NCBI GenBank assembly: GCA_036365455.1
Contig: JAWQUS010000020.1
Span: 20,407,001-20,471,000 of the forward strand
DNA: 64,000 bases
Source of the DNA: Macrosoma leucophasiata
Taxonomy: Eukaryota > Arthropoda > Insecta > Lepidoptera > Hedylidae
Reading direction: 5' to 3'
Shown here: positions 55,890-64,000 of the stretch, one piece after another
Position numbering within the stretch: the stretch's first letter is position 1
How the letters are laid out: every line of letters begins with the position of its first letter
Position numbers and translations under genes: made by a program
Notes under the pieces: generated by a model
Told to the model about the DNA's origin: nothing
What the model saw: only the letters and a program-made list of their open reading frames with translations
Database searches by the model: none

Positions 55890-56160
55890 CCCAGATCGAG
55901 GGCTATTAGAGATAAGGGTGTACTTGTTATCCATCATCTTAGGTGTTATTGGTGTTTTTCCATTACCTGTAAGTTTCGCAGTGTCAGCATCGAGTTTGGT
56001 AATGTGCCCAGAGATGTCAATAGTCCAACCATCTGTTACATGGGCTCATACGTAACCGGCGAATAGTGGGTATGCTAGTATGCACATGTATGCTTGAATG
56101 CTTGCATTCTCTGTCTACCTCTTCAGAGACTACAGGTGTGAAGTTACGTATAATCTACAT
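55890..56160 (+). mobile_element. SINE-like element with LINE-type 3' end, second copy
   Basis: GAGTTTGGTAATGTGCCCAG, CTCATACGTAACCGGCGAAT and TGTCTACCTCTTCAGAGACT match 54648-54910. Confidence 0.55.
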
Positions 56161-56194
56161 AAATCTGTTCTCATAATTCTCCAATAAGGTACAT

Positions 56195-56315
56195 ACTTAT
56201 CCACCAATCCGCATTGGAGCAGCAGGTGGAATAAGCTCCAGCCCCCCCCCACAAAGGGGAGAGACTCGTGTCCAGCAGTGGGACGTATAATGGGTTGCCA
56301 TTTGTACTTATTATA
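56195..56315 (+). repeat. RTE-type LINE 3' end
   Basis: CCACCAATCCGCATTGGAGC to GTCCAGCAGTGGGACGTATA; matches 160-270. Confidence 0.6.
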
Positions 56316-56885
56316 CCGGAAAAAGTGCTTATTAAACGAAGTGCTCACAAATCACTGGCTTCCATTGATACTTCCATCGTTTTAAAATTAATTACCTCGT
56401 TTTGAAGAGGAACCACTTCATACATAAAACGACTTTAACTTATTAAATAAACATTATTATTTAATTAGTATAAATGTTAAGTTGACCGTTGGAGAGGTTG
56501 TTCGGGTTTTTTCTAGTTCAATAGGCCGAGAGCTGGCTGTTTATTTAGGAGAGGTAAGTGGCCAAGTCGATGGTACACTATAAAGTTGTATACACTGCTT
56601 AAAGATGCATCAACTTAATCTTTTTATACTGCCAGCTGATGTTAACAGGTATCTTTTTTAGAGTTTCGTAGTGTAAGGAACCCTTAAAGATACGCCATGT
56701 CCGTCCGTCTGTCTGTCCGTAATGGTAAGTTAATACTAAAACCTATATGTATGTGCTTATAATTTAGAGGACAGATATGCTAATATTCTTAAGCGGATTT
56801 CGAGAGCAACCTAAATACGAAACATAAAAATTGTGTCCGACAGAACTGTGTGTTTATTTAGAAGAGGAATGTGTTGATTTATATA

Positions 56886-57395
56886 AAACTAGCTGTTGCC
56901 CGCGGCTTCGCCAGCGTGGATGTCGTTTAATAAATAACTTAGTAGCCTATGTTCTTTCTCAAAGTCAGCTCTATCTCTGTACCAAATTTAATTAAAATCG
57001 GTTCAGTCGTTTGGACGTGAAAAGGTAACAGACAGACAGACAGAGTTACTTTCGCATTTTTTTTTGTGTAATGAAAGTGGCAAACAAGCATGCAGTTCAC
57101 ATTGATGTTAAGTGATGACTGCAGCCTTTAGATACCCACACAATAATGACCAGAGGTCAAAATGCAGATTCGCTACCACTCCTGAGGCATTAGGTGTTAT
57201 GCCTCTGTGTCGGAAATGACAGGGCTGTACATTACCACCTGACCGGAACACAATAGTGCTGAACATTACCATTTAGCGGCAAGTATATTAGGTAATGCGG
57301 TGGTACCTACGCCCGCGAGCTCCCTCACTGGAGCTCTACCACCAGTGAACATTTATAATACAAAATTTATAATATTAAGTATATTTACACGGTTT
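56886..57395 (-). mobile_element. Non-autonomous Helitron split by family A
   Basis: On -, the 3' end is CGGGCAACAGCTAGT (56886-56910 region: ACTAGCTGTTGCCCGCGG). The body runs to TTTCGCATTT at 57058, is interrupted by family A (57058-57348), and TATAATATTAAGTATA near 57369-57384 is the reverse of a Helitron 5' start. Confidence 0.65.
57058..57348 (-). repeat. Family A SINE-like copy, full length
   Basis: Poly(T), AATGAAAGTGGCAAACAAGC to GGAGCTCTACCACCAGT; inserted in the Helitron. Confidence 0.75.
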
Positions 57396-57701
57396 TTGCC
57401 TTGGTTATATTTACGCGGGTGTTTTAATTTTAACGTTTTTAATGAGAAAAACATCTTAATGTTGAGTATGAAAATATGGATAGAGCACAAAAGCAACCAA
57501 TTCGGAACCATTTAAAAATATATCATGCTTTTTGACTTATCTTGTGTAAAAAATATTTTATCACCAGAAAATGTTCTTCAGGTTTCCAAATTAATATTAC
57601 AAAGTTTTCTAGTACCATTTTTTGAATATTTTCATATAATCTTATCACGTTCCCTTTAAAATATTCCTAACTTGTAGGTAACTGGTAAACACATCACTAG
57701 A

Positions 57702-58124
57702 TGTTAAGGAGACAGGAAAAAAGAATAAAGCGGGTTTGCGAGCGGCAAATAGTTTTGTGGGCCAACAGACCTCTGTCCTCTCGTCGAGAGCCCTTTAGGG
57801 GCATCCTAGGCAAATTGGAGTGACGCACCTTTTCTTGAAATTCTACCTTCGCTGTAGGAACTTTATACGGACCGAATAGAAAGCCAGTTGTTAGTTGTTG
57901 AACAAATACCGAGCGAGCGGTGGTCCGAGGTGTGGTCCGAAACGAACCGGGAAGTCAATTAAACAACCACAGTCGCACGGAACAAAATTTATTTCCACAA
58001 AAACTTATTAGTTTTAGGACATATCCGAAAAATCTATACAGCGTCATTTAGCCGATCTGATGATCGGTACAGCGCCATCTAGTATAGACTAGTGGAACCA
58101 CAGATGGCGCTGCAATATTTCACA
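57702..58124 (-). repeat. BEL/Pao 3' LTR
   Basis: On - it begins TGTGAAATATTGCAGCGCC directly after the purine-rich tract and is proposed to end CTCCTTAACA at 57702, giving TGT...ACA ends and 423 bp. An AATAAA (complement at 57988-57993) lies inside. It has an inverted pair of AGATGGCGCT (58071-58080 and 58103-58112). The inner end is firm; the outer end is inferred. Confidence 0.7.
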
Positions 58125-58406
58125 TACCGCCCACCAAGGGCAAAGTGAAACTTTGTCCCTTTAGAATGTAAAAGTTACCTACCTACCGCCCACCCTGGGC
58201 TGGTTGAATCGTCTTAAAGTTGGATTAAAAGATTAACAGAACTAACATTTAAACAAAATAAAATACTGCAGACAGTATTTCTAAATGGCCGTTGGTGAGC
58301 TTAAAAAATATAAGTTAGTTAAAAAATGTAAGTATTCCAAAAGAAGAAACAATAATTTGACTTACTTACTATACACAAAATACAAATAAAATACAATGGA
58401 ATAACA
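58125..58406 (-). other. BEL/Pao 3' untranslated region
   Basis: Between the gag-pol stop and the 3' LTR. Contains the purine-rich GGTGGGCGGTA (58125-58136 on -) and a second GGTGGGCGGTAGG (about 58185-58197 on -). No ORF. Confidence 0.7.
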
Positions 58407-61400
58407 TTATTTTTCCACAGGCAAAAAACACAATTTTGATACAGGTCTTTTCAAGAGGCCAGTTTTAGTTTGAAGAGTGACCACTCTAATAATTTTATCC
58501 TCTCCGGGGTGGGTAGCAACGATTCGTCCGTATAACCATTTACACGGAGGCAAATTGTCCTCTTTAATCACTACAACATCCCCAAGGTTAGCCTGTGGAC
58601 CTTGACTCGTCCATTTAGAACGACGTAAAAACTGTCTCAAATAATCCTGCGACCACTGTCGCCAAAATGATTGCATCATGCGCTGAGTGTATTGCCATCG
58701 CCGCAAAGTGCTAACATTAGAACTTTCGTAGCTGTAATCAGGTGCTGCCACTGGCGCTTCACCGATTAGGAAATGTCCAGGGGTCAATATCATGCCGTTG
58801 TCTGATTCGTCACTGAGTGTTGACAAAGGACGGGAATTCAGGCATGCCTCCACTTGGGCTAGCACGGTGGCCATCTCTTCGTATGTCAACGTTGAACTGC
58901 CAATCACTCGTTTTAAGTGGTATTTAACCGACTTTACCCCTGCTTCCCACAATCCACCGAAATTTGGCGAATGAGGCGGAATAAAATGCCACTCACACTG
59001 CTGAGAAGCTAACAATTGAGCCACTTGCCTTTGTTCTTCAGCCATACACCTTTTTAATTCTGCTGCAGCACCAACAAAATTTGTTCCATTGTCGCTCCAC
59101 AGCTGAGAACAATGACCCCGTCGGGCGACAAATCTTTTGAAGGCCTGCAAGAAAGTCTCGGACGTCAGGTCACTTACGGCTTCCAAGTGTATGGCTCTGG
59201 TTGCCATGCAAATGAACAAACAAATGTACCCCTTATAAGATTTATGGCCACGACCCTTCGTGGTGCGTAACAAAATCGGCCCGGCATAATCAACTCCGCT
59301 ATGGCTGAACGGTCGCGTTGGCGTTACTCGGGCTGCTGGTAATTGGCCCATCAGTGGGGTTTTTGTTGCAGCTGCAGCTTTCATACAAGTCGCACAGCGT
59401 CGATAGTATGCCTTGACCAACTGTTTAGCTCCCAGTATCCAATATTTACTATGGATGTACGCCAATGTTAGTTGCGGTCCCCCATGAAGCGTATGTTGGT
59501 GTGCGTCAGCGACAATGAGATCTGCAAGATGGGATTGCTTCGGAATCAAGATCGGATGCTTCCTGTTTTGGTCCAACTCTGAATAAGACAACCTACCTCC
59601 AACCCTCAAAATGCAGTCGTCATCGATGAATGGATTCAGCGATTTGAGCCTACTAATTTTGGGTAAGCCTTTGTTTTGCTTTATAACTCTTAAATCCTCC
59701 TCAAAATTAGTCTGTTGACATTGTTTTATCAAAATTTTTAATGCTTCGCTTAATTCATTTGCTGTTAAATAACCTGTAGTTCGTTTAGTTTTATTCGTTT
59801 TATTACAATTATTTATAAATCGTCTACAATATGCCATTACCCCTTTGGTTTTGGTAAGAGAGGAAAACTTATCCCACATCGACTCATCAAGGGAAACGAA
59901 ATGAACCTTAGCTACTTCGAGATCAGTCAGAACTTCCTTTGGTTTCGCATAGATAATGGGTTCACGAGAGATGAATTCTGGACCTTTGAACCACATTTCA
60001 TTTTTTATTAATTCTGACGGTCGCAATCCACGTGATGCGCAATCAGCGGGGTTTTGCTTTGATGTCACGTGACCCCAGCTTGTAGGTTCCAGTTTGGTAA
60101 GTATCTCTGACACACGATTGGCGACAAACACATTCCACTTGCTAGGGTGACTATTAAGCCACGCTAGGACAATAGTCGAGTCAGTCCACGCATGAATGTT
60201 AGCTTTCTCCACGCTCATGACCTCTGCGACTTCAACAAGCAATTTACAAAGTAAAACAGCGCCACACAATTCCAATCTTGGGATGGATACCTGCTTTACC
60301 GGTGCCACTTTCGTTTTCGCAGTGACCAAGGAAACATTTACCCTGCCGGTGCTATTAATAATACGAACATACACAACAGCTGCGTATGCCACCTTCGATG
60401 CATCACAGAATCCGTGCAGCTCACAGACTTCGTTTCTATTCCTGCCTATCCACCTTGGTATACGTATGTCGTTTAGTTGTATTTGTTCTTCTCTGTACGT
60501 AAACCACTCTTTTAGTATATTTTCTGGTACTTCCTCATCCCAATCAATTCCTAGCAACCATAGCTTTTGTATTATTAGTTTTGCTACAATAATGTTAGGT
60601 CCTACCCAACCCAGTGGGTCGTATAGTCTACATATATCTGAAATAATTTTCCTTTTTGTTGCAGGTTGTTCCAGTATCGGGAGAGTCACTACGTAGCGGA
60701 AGGTGTCATCACTGCGGTTCCAGGTAAGTCCCATAATTCTTATAAGTTCGTCTTCATTTATTTTTACGTTTTCACTGACTTCCAATTCTTTCTCCTTTCC
60801 TTTCATTGCTTCTACTAATTCATCGCTATTGCTATTCCATTTTTGTAACTCGAAGCTAGCCTTGTTCAATAGCTCATTAATTTCCCTGTATAAAATCTTT
60901 CCTTCTACAGTTTGTACGCCTGTCATAAGGTCATCTACGTAAAAGCATTTCATAACCTTGTCAGCTGCTACAGGATAATCTGCACCGTGATCCTTCGCTA
61001 GTTGCTGAAGAGCCCTAATTGACAAATATGGAGCAGAAGCCGTACCGAACGTGACCCGAGTAAGTCTGTAGCATTTAATTTCTTGGTCTTCATTTGGTCT
61101 CCACAGAATTCGTTGAAACTCAGCGTCCTGCGGGTCAACCTTTACCTGCCGATACATTTTCACAATGTCGGCTGACATGCAAATTGGCGAGGTTCTCCAT
61201 TGCATTATTATATGCCTCAGCTCAGGCTGCAACGTAGGTCCTATCAGCAACTGGTCATTCAAAGAAAGATTGTTCCTTCCTCTGCAGGACGCATCGAAGA
61301 CTACTCTAACCTTCGAGGTTTCCTTTTCGTTTCTGACAATCGCGTGATGTGGTAAGTAAATAGCCTTTGGGTTATCAATTTCATTTTTTGGGACCACTTC

Positions 61401-63554
61401 CATATGATCCAAACTTAAATATTCATCTATCACTTCTGGATAGCTTGCTTTTAAAGATTGTTCTTTGTCTAACCTGTGTTGTAGTGATTTTAATCTTCTT
61501 TCAGCTATGACCTTTGAAGCTGTTACCTCAGGAATGCCATGCCTGACAGGAAGACGTACAATGTATCTGCCGGTTGGATCCCTCCGAGTTGTCTCGGCAA
61601 AGTATTGTTCGCAACGCCGCTCATCATCTGTGAACATTGCTTCTCTCGACTGTTGTATATCAGACTCTAATTCCCATAATTTTTTCAGCATATCGTTGCC
61701 TTCTGTGCAACAATGCATTACTTGGATGTGTGATTGTGGAAGGGAATCGGTTGCTGGGTTTACCATACCTGAAAGTATCCATCCAAGACTGGTGGCTTGT
61801 GCTACAAGCGTACCAACTGGAGCTTTCTTCACTCCCGCCTGTAATATTTGACAATAAACCTCTGCACCAAGCAGAAGGTCAATACGGTTAGGCGTAGCGA
61901 ATTCTGGATCAGCCAGCACCAAGTCCTCTAGTTCTACCCACCCCAAGTCTTCTACTTTTCTAGTGGGAAGAAGAGAAGTTATGTTTTTCAAAACATACGC
62001 CTTCACCGGTATGATTATATTGGAATCAATCCGGGATTGTACTTTAATATCTACCGTTGCCTTCGACACTATAGTTTTGTCTCCCCCGAGACCCGTTAAG
62101 TAACTCTTTGTAGATGCCTTCCTCAGTCCCAAGTACTGTACGGTCGATTCGGTCACAAAGGACGATTGTGAACCTTGATCGAGGAGCGCACGAATTTCAT
62201 GCCCTTCACCGTTCCTGGACATGGCCTTTACAAGCGCAGTGGCAAGCAAAACCTGTTGTCGAACCTTGTCCGTCGCGAAACAGGATACTATTTGTGTCGA
62301 TTCATTTGTTTTTGCTGTTTCAGCCTCTGAAGCAGTAGCAACACACCCACTCGCTTCAGTATCAACGGAATATTGACCGCCCTTCGGATGTAGCAGCGCA
62401 TGGTGCCTTCGACGACAAATGCGACATTTAATATTAGATCGGCAATCCTTGGCCGAATGGTTGCTACCCATACAATTAAAGCATATGTTATTTTGTAATA
62501 CAAACTTACGTCTAGAATCAACCGGTTCCTTCTGGAACTCCTTACACATCATCAGCCTATGGCTGGACTTACAATATGGACATATAATATCATTAACATC
62601 TTTAACATGGAATGATTTAACCTTAGCTGATTGGTTTGGTCCCACGACATGTTTGGTACCCAGAAACTCGATGGCTCGAAATCGATTGGTTAAGAATTCT
62701 GTGAATTGTTGATACGTAGGCAATTCGTCGGAATAATCTGATGTGCTAAATTCCCACTGCCGTCGTGTTTCTGCGTCCAATTTCAATGACAAAATATGAA
62801 TTATCAAAATATCCCAGTTTTTAATGTTAATGCCCAAATTTGCAAGCGTAGCTAAGCAGTCATTCGTAGTATCTACAAGAGATTTTAGACCACTGGCTGA
62901 CTCTATCAATAAACTTCTTTGACTCAATAGCCGTTTTAACGCATTATTTGAAATTAGTTTTTTATTGTTGTATCTTTGAGATAACAATTCCCAACATCTA
63001 CTAAAGTTGGCTTCCTGTGTAGGAACGTGCCGTAAAAGCTGTTCTGCTTCACCTGCTAGATACCCTTTCAAATAGTATAACCGCTGTACATTGTCAATAC
63101 ACTTGTTCTTTATTATTAGCGAGTCGAACAACTCTTTGAATGTCGCCCAGTCAGCGTAATTGCCGGTAAACGTGGGAATGTTTATCTTTGGTAATTTTAC
63201 GTGAGAAGTTGCTTGGTCTCTACTGGATTTAGAGCTCTCGTTATTGACATCGGTTATTGGCAAATTAAACTTAGCTAATGCTTCCTTGAGCTCACACTTA
63301 TAGTCTAAATAACTATCCCCAGTGACTCCGTACACGTCACCAGACATGTACATTGTCGTATTCAGTGTAGTTGGAAATGATTGAACTAAAGTGTCGTGAC
63401 CTCTCACAAACTTTGTCCATAACCGCTCTAAATTTTCCAATCTATTCTCAATATATACCTTTGTAATTCTTTCTTTAGGCGATTTTTTGTAGTTTTTAAA
63501 ATCTTTATCGATCCTAGATTGGATATCTAGTTGTAATGCGATTGCGGCCTCCAT
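58407..63554 (-). CDS. BEL/Pao gag-pol polyprotein, intact
   Basis: One frame of 1715 residues. The Gag part (about 1-300, DUF1759-like) precedes Cys/His zinc motifs at 325-337, 358-371 and 377-389. An aspartic protease has DQGS at 459-462. The reverse transcriptase has SADIVKMYRQV near 794 and the catalytic FYVDD at 871-875. RNase H acidic residues are D1051, E1095, D1125 and D1171. The integrase has an HHCC zinc region (about 1354-1390, ending CATC) and the catalytic triad D1422, D1488, E1537. The C-terminus (1630-1710) resembles the DUF5641 module of Pao elements. All expected catalytic residues are present and there is no frameshift or stop. It would copy its RNA in cytoplasmic particles and integrate the DNA. 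No envelope-like ORF follows. Confidence 0.96.
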   Translation of the reverse strand: MEAAIALQLDIQSRIDKDFKNYKKSPKERITKVYIENRLENLERLWTKFVRGHDTLVQSFPTTLNTTMYMSGDVYGVTGDSYLDYKCELKEALAKFNLPITDVNNESSKSSRDQATSHVKLPKINIPTFTGNYADWATFKELFDSLIIKNKCIDNVQRLYYLKGYLAGEAEQLLRHVPTQEANFSRCWELLSQRYNNKKLISNNALKRLLSQRSLLIESASGLKSLVDTTNDCLATLANLGINIKNWDILIIHILSLKLDAETRRQWEFSTSDYSDELPTYQQFTEFLTNRFRAIEFLGTKHVVGPNQSAKVKSFHVKDVNDIICPYCKSSHRLMMCKEFQKEPVDSRRKFVLQNNICFNCMGSNHSAKDCRSNIKCRICRRRHHALLHPKGGQYSVDTEASGCVATASEAETAKTNESTQIVSCFATDKVRQQVLLATALVKAMSRNGEGHEIRALLDQGSQSSFVTESTVQYLGLRKASTKSYLTGLGGDKTIVSKATVDIKVQSRIDSNIIIPVKAYVLKNITSLLPTRKVEDLGWVELEDLVLADPEFATPNRIDLLLGAEVYCQILQAGVKKAPVGTLVAQATSLGWILSGMVNPATDSLPQSHIQVMHCCTEGNDMLKKLWELESDIQQSREAMFTDDERRCEQYFAETTRRDPTGRYIVRLPVRHGIPEVTASKVIAERRLKSLQHRLDKEQSLKASYPEVIDEYLSLDHMEVVPKNEIDNPKAIYLPHHAIVRNEKETSKVRVVFDASCRGRNNLSLNDQLLIGPTLQPELRHIIMQWRTSPICMSADIVKMYRQVKVDPQDAEFQRILWRPNEDQEIKCYRLTRVTFGTASAPYLSIRALQQLAKDHGADYPVAADKVMKCFYVDDLMTGVQTVEGKILYREINELLNKASFELQKWNSNSDELVEAMKGKEKELEVSENVKINEDELIRIMGLTWNRSDDTFRYVVTLPILEQPATKRKIISDICRLYDPLGWVGPNIIVAKLIIQKLWLLGIDWDEEVPENILKEWFTYREEQIQLNDIRIPRWIGRNRNEVCELHGFCDASKVAYAAVVYVRIINSTGRVNVSLVTAKTKVAPVKQVSIPRLELCGAVLLCKLLVEVAEVMSVEKANIHAWTDSTIVLAWLNSHPSKWNVFVANRVSEILTKLEPTSWGHVTSKQNPADCASRGLRPSELIKNEMWFKGPEFISREPIIYAKPKEVLTDLEVAKVHFVSLDESMWDKFSSLTKTKGVMAYCRRFINNCNKTNKTKRTTGYLTANELSEALKILIKQCQQTNFEEDLRVIKQNKGLPKISRLKSLNPFIDDDCILRVGGRLSYSELDQNRKHPILIPKQSHLADLIVADAHQHTLHGGPQLTLAYIHSKYWILGAKQLVKAYYRRCATCMKAAAATKTPLMGQLPAARVTPTRPFSHSGVDYAGPILLRTTKGRGHKSYKGYICLFICMATRAIHLEAVSDLTSETFLQAFKRFVARRGHCSQLWSDNGTNFVGAAAELKRCMAEEQRQVAQLLASQQCEWHFIPPHSPNFGGLWEAGVKSVKYHLKRVIGSSTLTYEEMATVLAQVEACLNSRPLSTLSDESDNGMILTPGHFLIGEAPVAAPDYSYESSNVSTLRRWQYTQRMMQSFWRQWSQDYLRQFLRRSKWTSQGPQANLGDVVVIKEDNLPPCKWLYGRIVATHPGEDKIIRVVTLQTKTGLLKRPVSKLCFLPVEK

Positions 63555-64000
63555 AGTTCAATTAAAATCTTTACAGCATAAACAAGTTGAAAAAGGTAAT
63601 AATTTTTCTAAGTTGCAATGTAAGTCAAATACAATTCTCAGCAAATGTCGCAAAATTATTACAAGTATTTAAACAGTTATGAATTACACAATTTTACACA
63701 ACGTAAAACAATTCTATGTCTAACCTAAACACAAATAAAAACACAAGTCCAAGTAAAAACCGTAAAATTTTACAAGTGTTTGAGCACTTATTAATTCGCT
63801 ATGAAATCGGGCATAGGTTCCCCGTAAGTTCAAAATTAGCGAAATTATTCTAAGTCCAGCATGCACACAAGAATTTTCTAAGTCCTTAAACTACACTTTA
63901 AATAAATGTCAACAAATTTTCTAAGTTCAAATTCACCAAATTTTAAACTTTTAAGTGTCAATTTCACTGTATATGTCTTTACACAAGATATTTTGAACTT
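63555..64000 (-). other. BEL/Pao 5' leader (partial)
   Basis: AT-rich leader upstream of gag with repeated TTTTCTAAG motifs (about 63605, 63875, 63920) and an imperfect ~110-bp repeat (ATTACAAGTATTTAAACAG near 63659; TTACAAGTGTTTGAGCAC near 63769). No ORF. Confidence 0.7.

Larger units (their letters stand above)
57702..64000 (-). mobile_element. BEL/Pao LTR retrotransposon (5' end beyond window)
   Basis: 3' LTR at 57702-58124, a polypurine-like tract just above it (GGTGGGCGGTA on -), gag-pol 63554-58407, and a leader reaching the window edge. No sequence matching the LTR is present at 63555-64000, so the 5' LTR and tRNA primer site lie beyond the window. The uninterrupted ORF suggests recent, possibly active, copies. 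Confidence 0.92.

Noticed and set aside
60196..60696. 166-residue frame on + inside the BEL element
   Set aside because: Antisense shadow of the gag-pol reading frame.
63555..64000. 5' LTR of the BEL element
   Set aside because: No segment here matches the 3' LTR at 57702-58124; it is leader sequence.

Overview
The window looks like lepidopteran (butterfly or moth) genomic DNA. It is AT-rich, has spliced genes with small exons in very long introns, and is dense with transposable-element types common in Lepidoptera: short non-autonomous Helitrons, tRNA-derived SINEs, RTE- and Jockey-like LINE 3' ends, a mariner, MITEs and a BEL/Pao LTR element. Species cannot be named from the sequence alone.

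Two host genes can be assembled exon by exon. (1) On the + strand, 1335-8513, five exons with matching splice phases encode a complete 183-residue four-pass membrane protein resembling the insect DUF4728 tetraspan family. (2) On the - strand, four exons at 35807-18834 encode the C-terminal half of the visual-system homeobox transcription factor Vsx (Vsx/Chx10): the end of the homeodomain, the CVC domain, a linker exon, an OAR-like exon and the C-terminal exon with its stop. The exon for the first part of the homeodomain and the N-terminus is not visible and is probably beyond 64 kb or unrecognised. The two genes converge, with an AT-rich, repeat-poor stretch (8.5-13.9 kb) and a repeat-rich stretch (13.9-18 kb) between them.

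The rest is intron or flank filled with mobile DNA. The right end (57.7-64 kb) is a BEL/Pao retrotransposon on the - strand with a 1715-residue uninterrupted gag-pol; its 3' LTR is inside the window and its 5' LTR lies outside. A defective mariner (38.8-40.1 kb), a 5'-truncated LINE with a perfect 14-bp target duplication (27.2-28.0 kb), three Helitrons, several MITEs, and about 30 copies or fragments of one ~290-bp A-tailed SINE-like family ('family A') account for most other recognisable sequence. Several elements are nested: SINE in Helitron, MITE in family A, LINE in family A, family A in Helitron.

The observations most worth following are: a degenerate ~150-bp tandem array in the last Vsx intron made from partial copies of the OAR exon and its donor region; three retroposed, A-tailed copies of an untyped Pol II-like transcript whose 5' ends carry an E2F-like GGCGGGAA box, two with perfect 12-bp target duplications; long perfect hairpins; and a CTCF-like core (AGATGGCGCT) present in three unrelated mobile elements.
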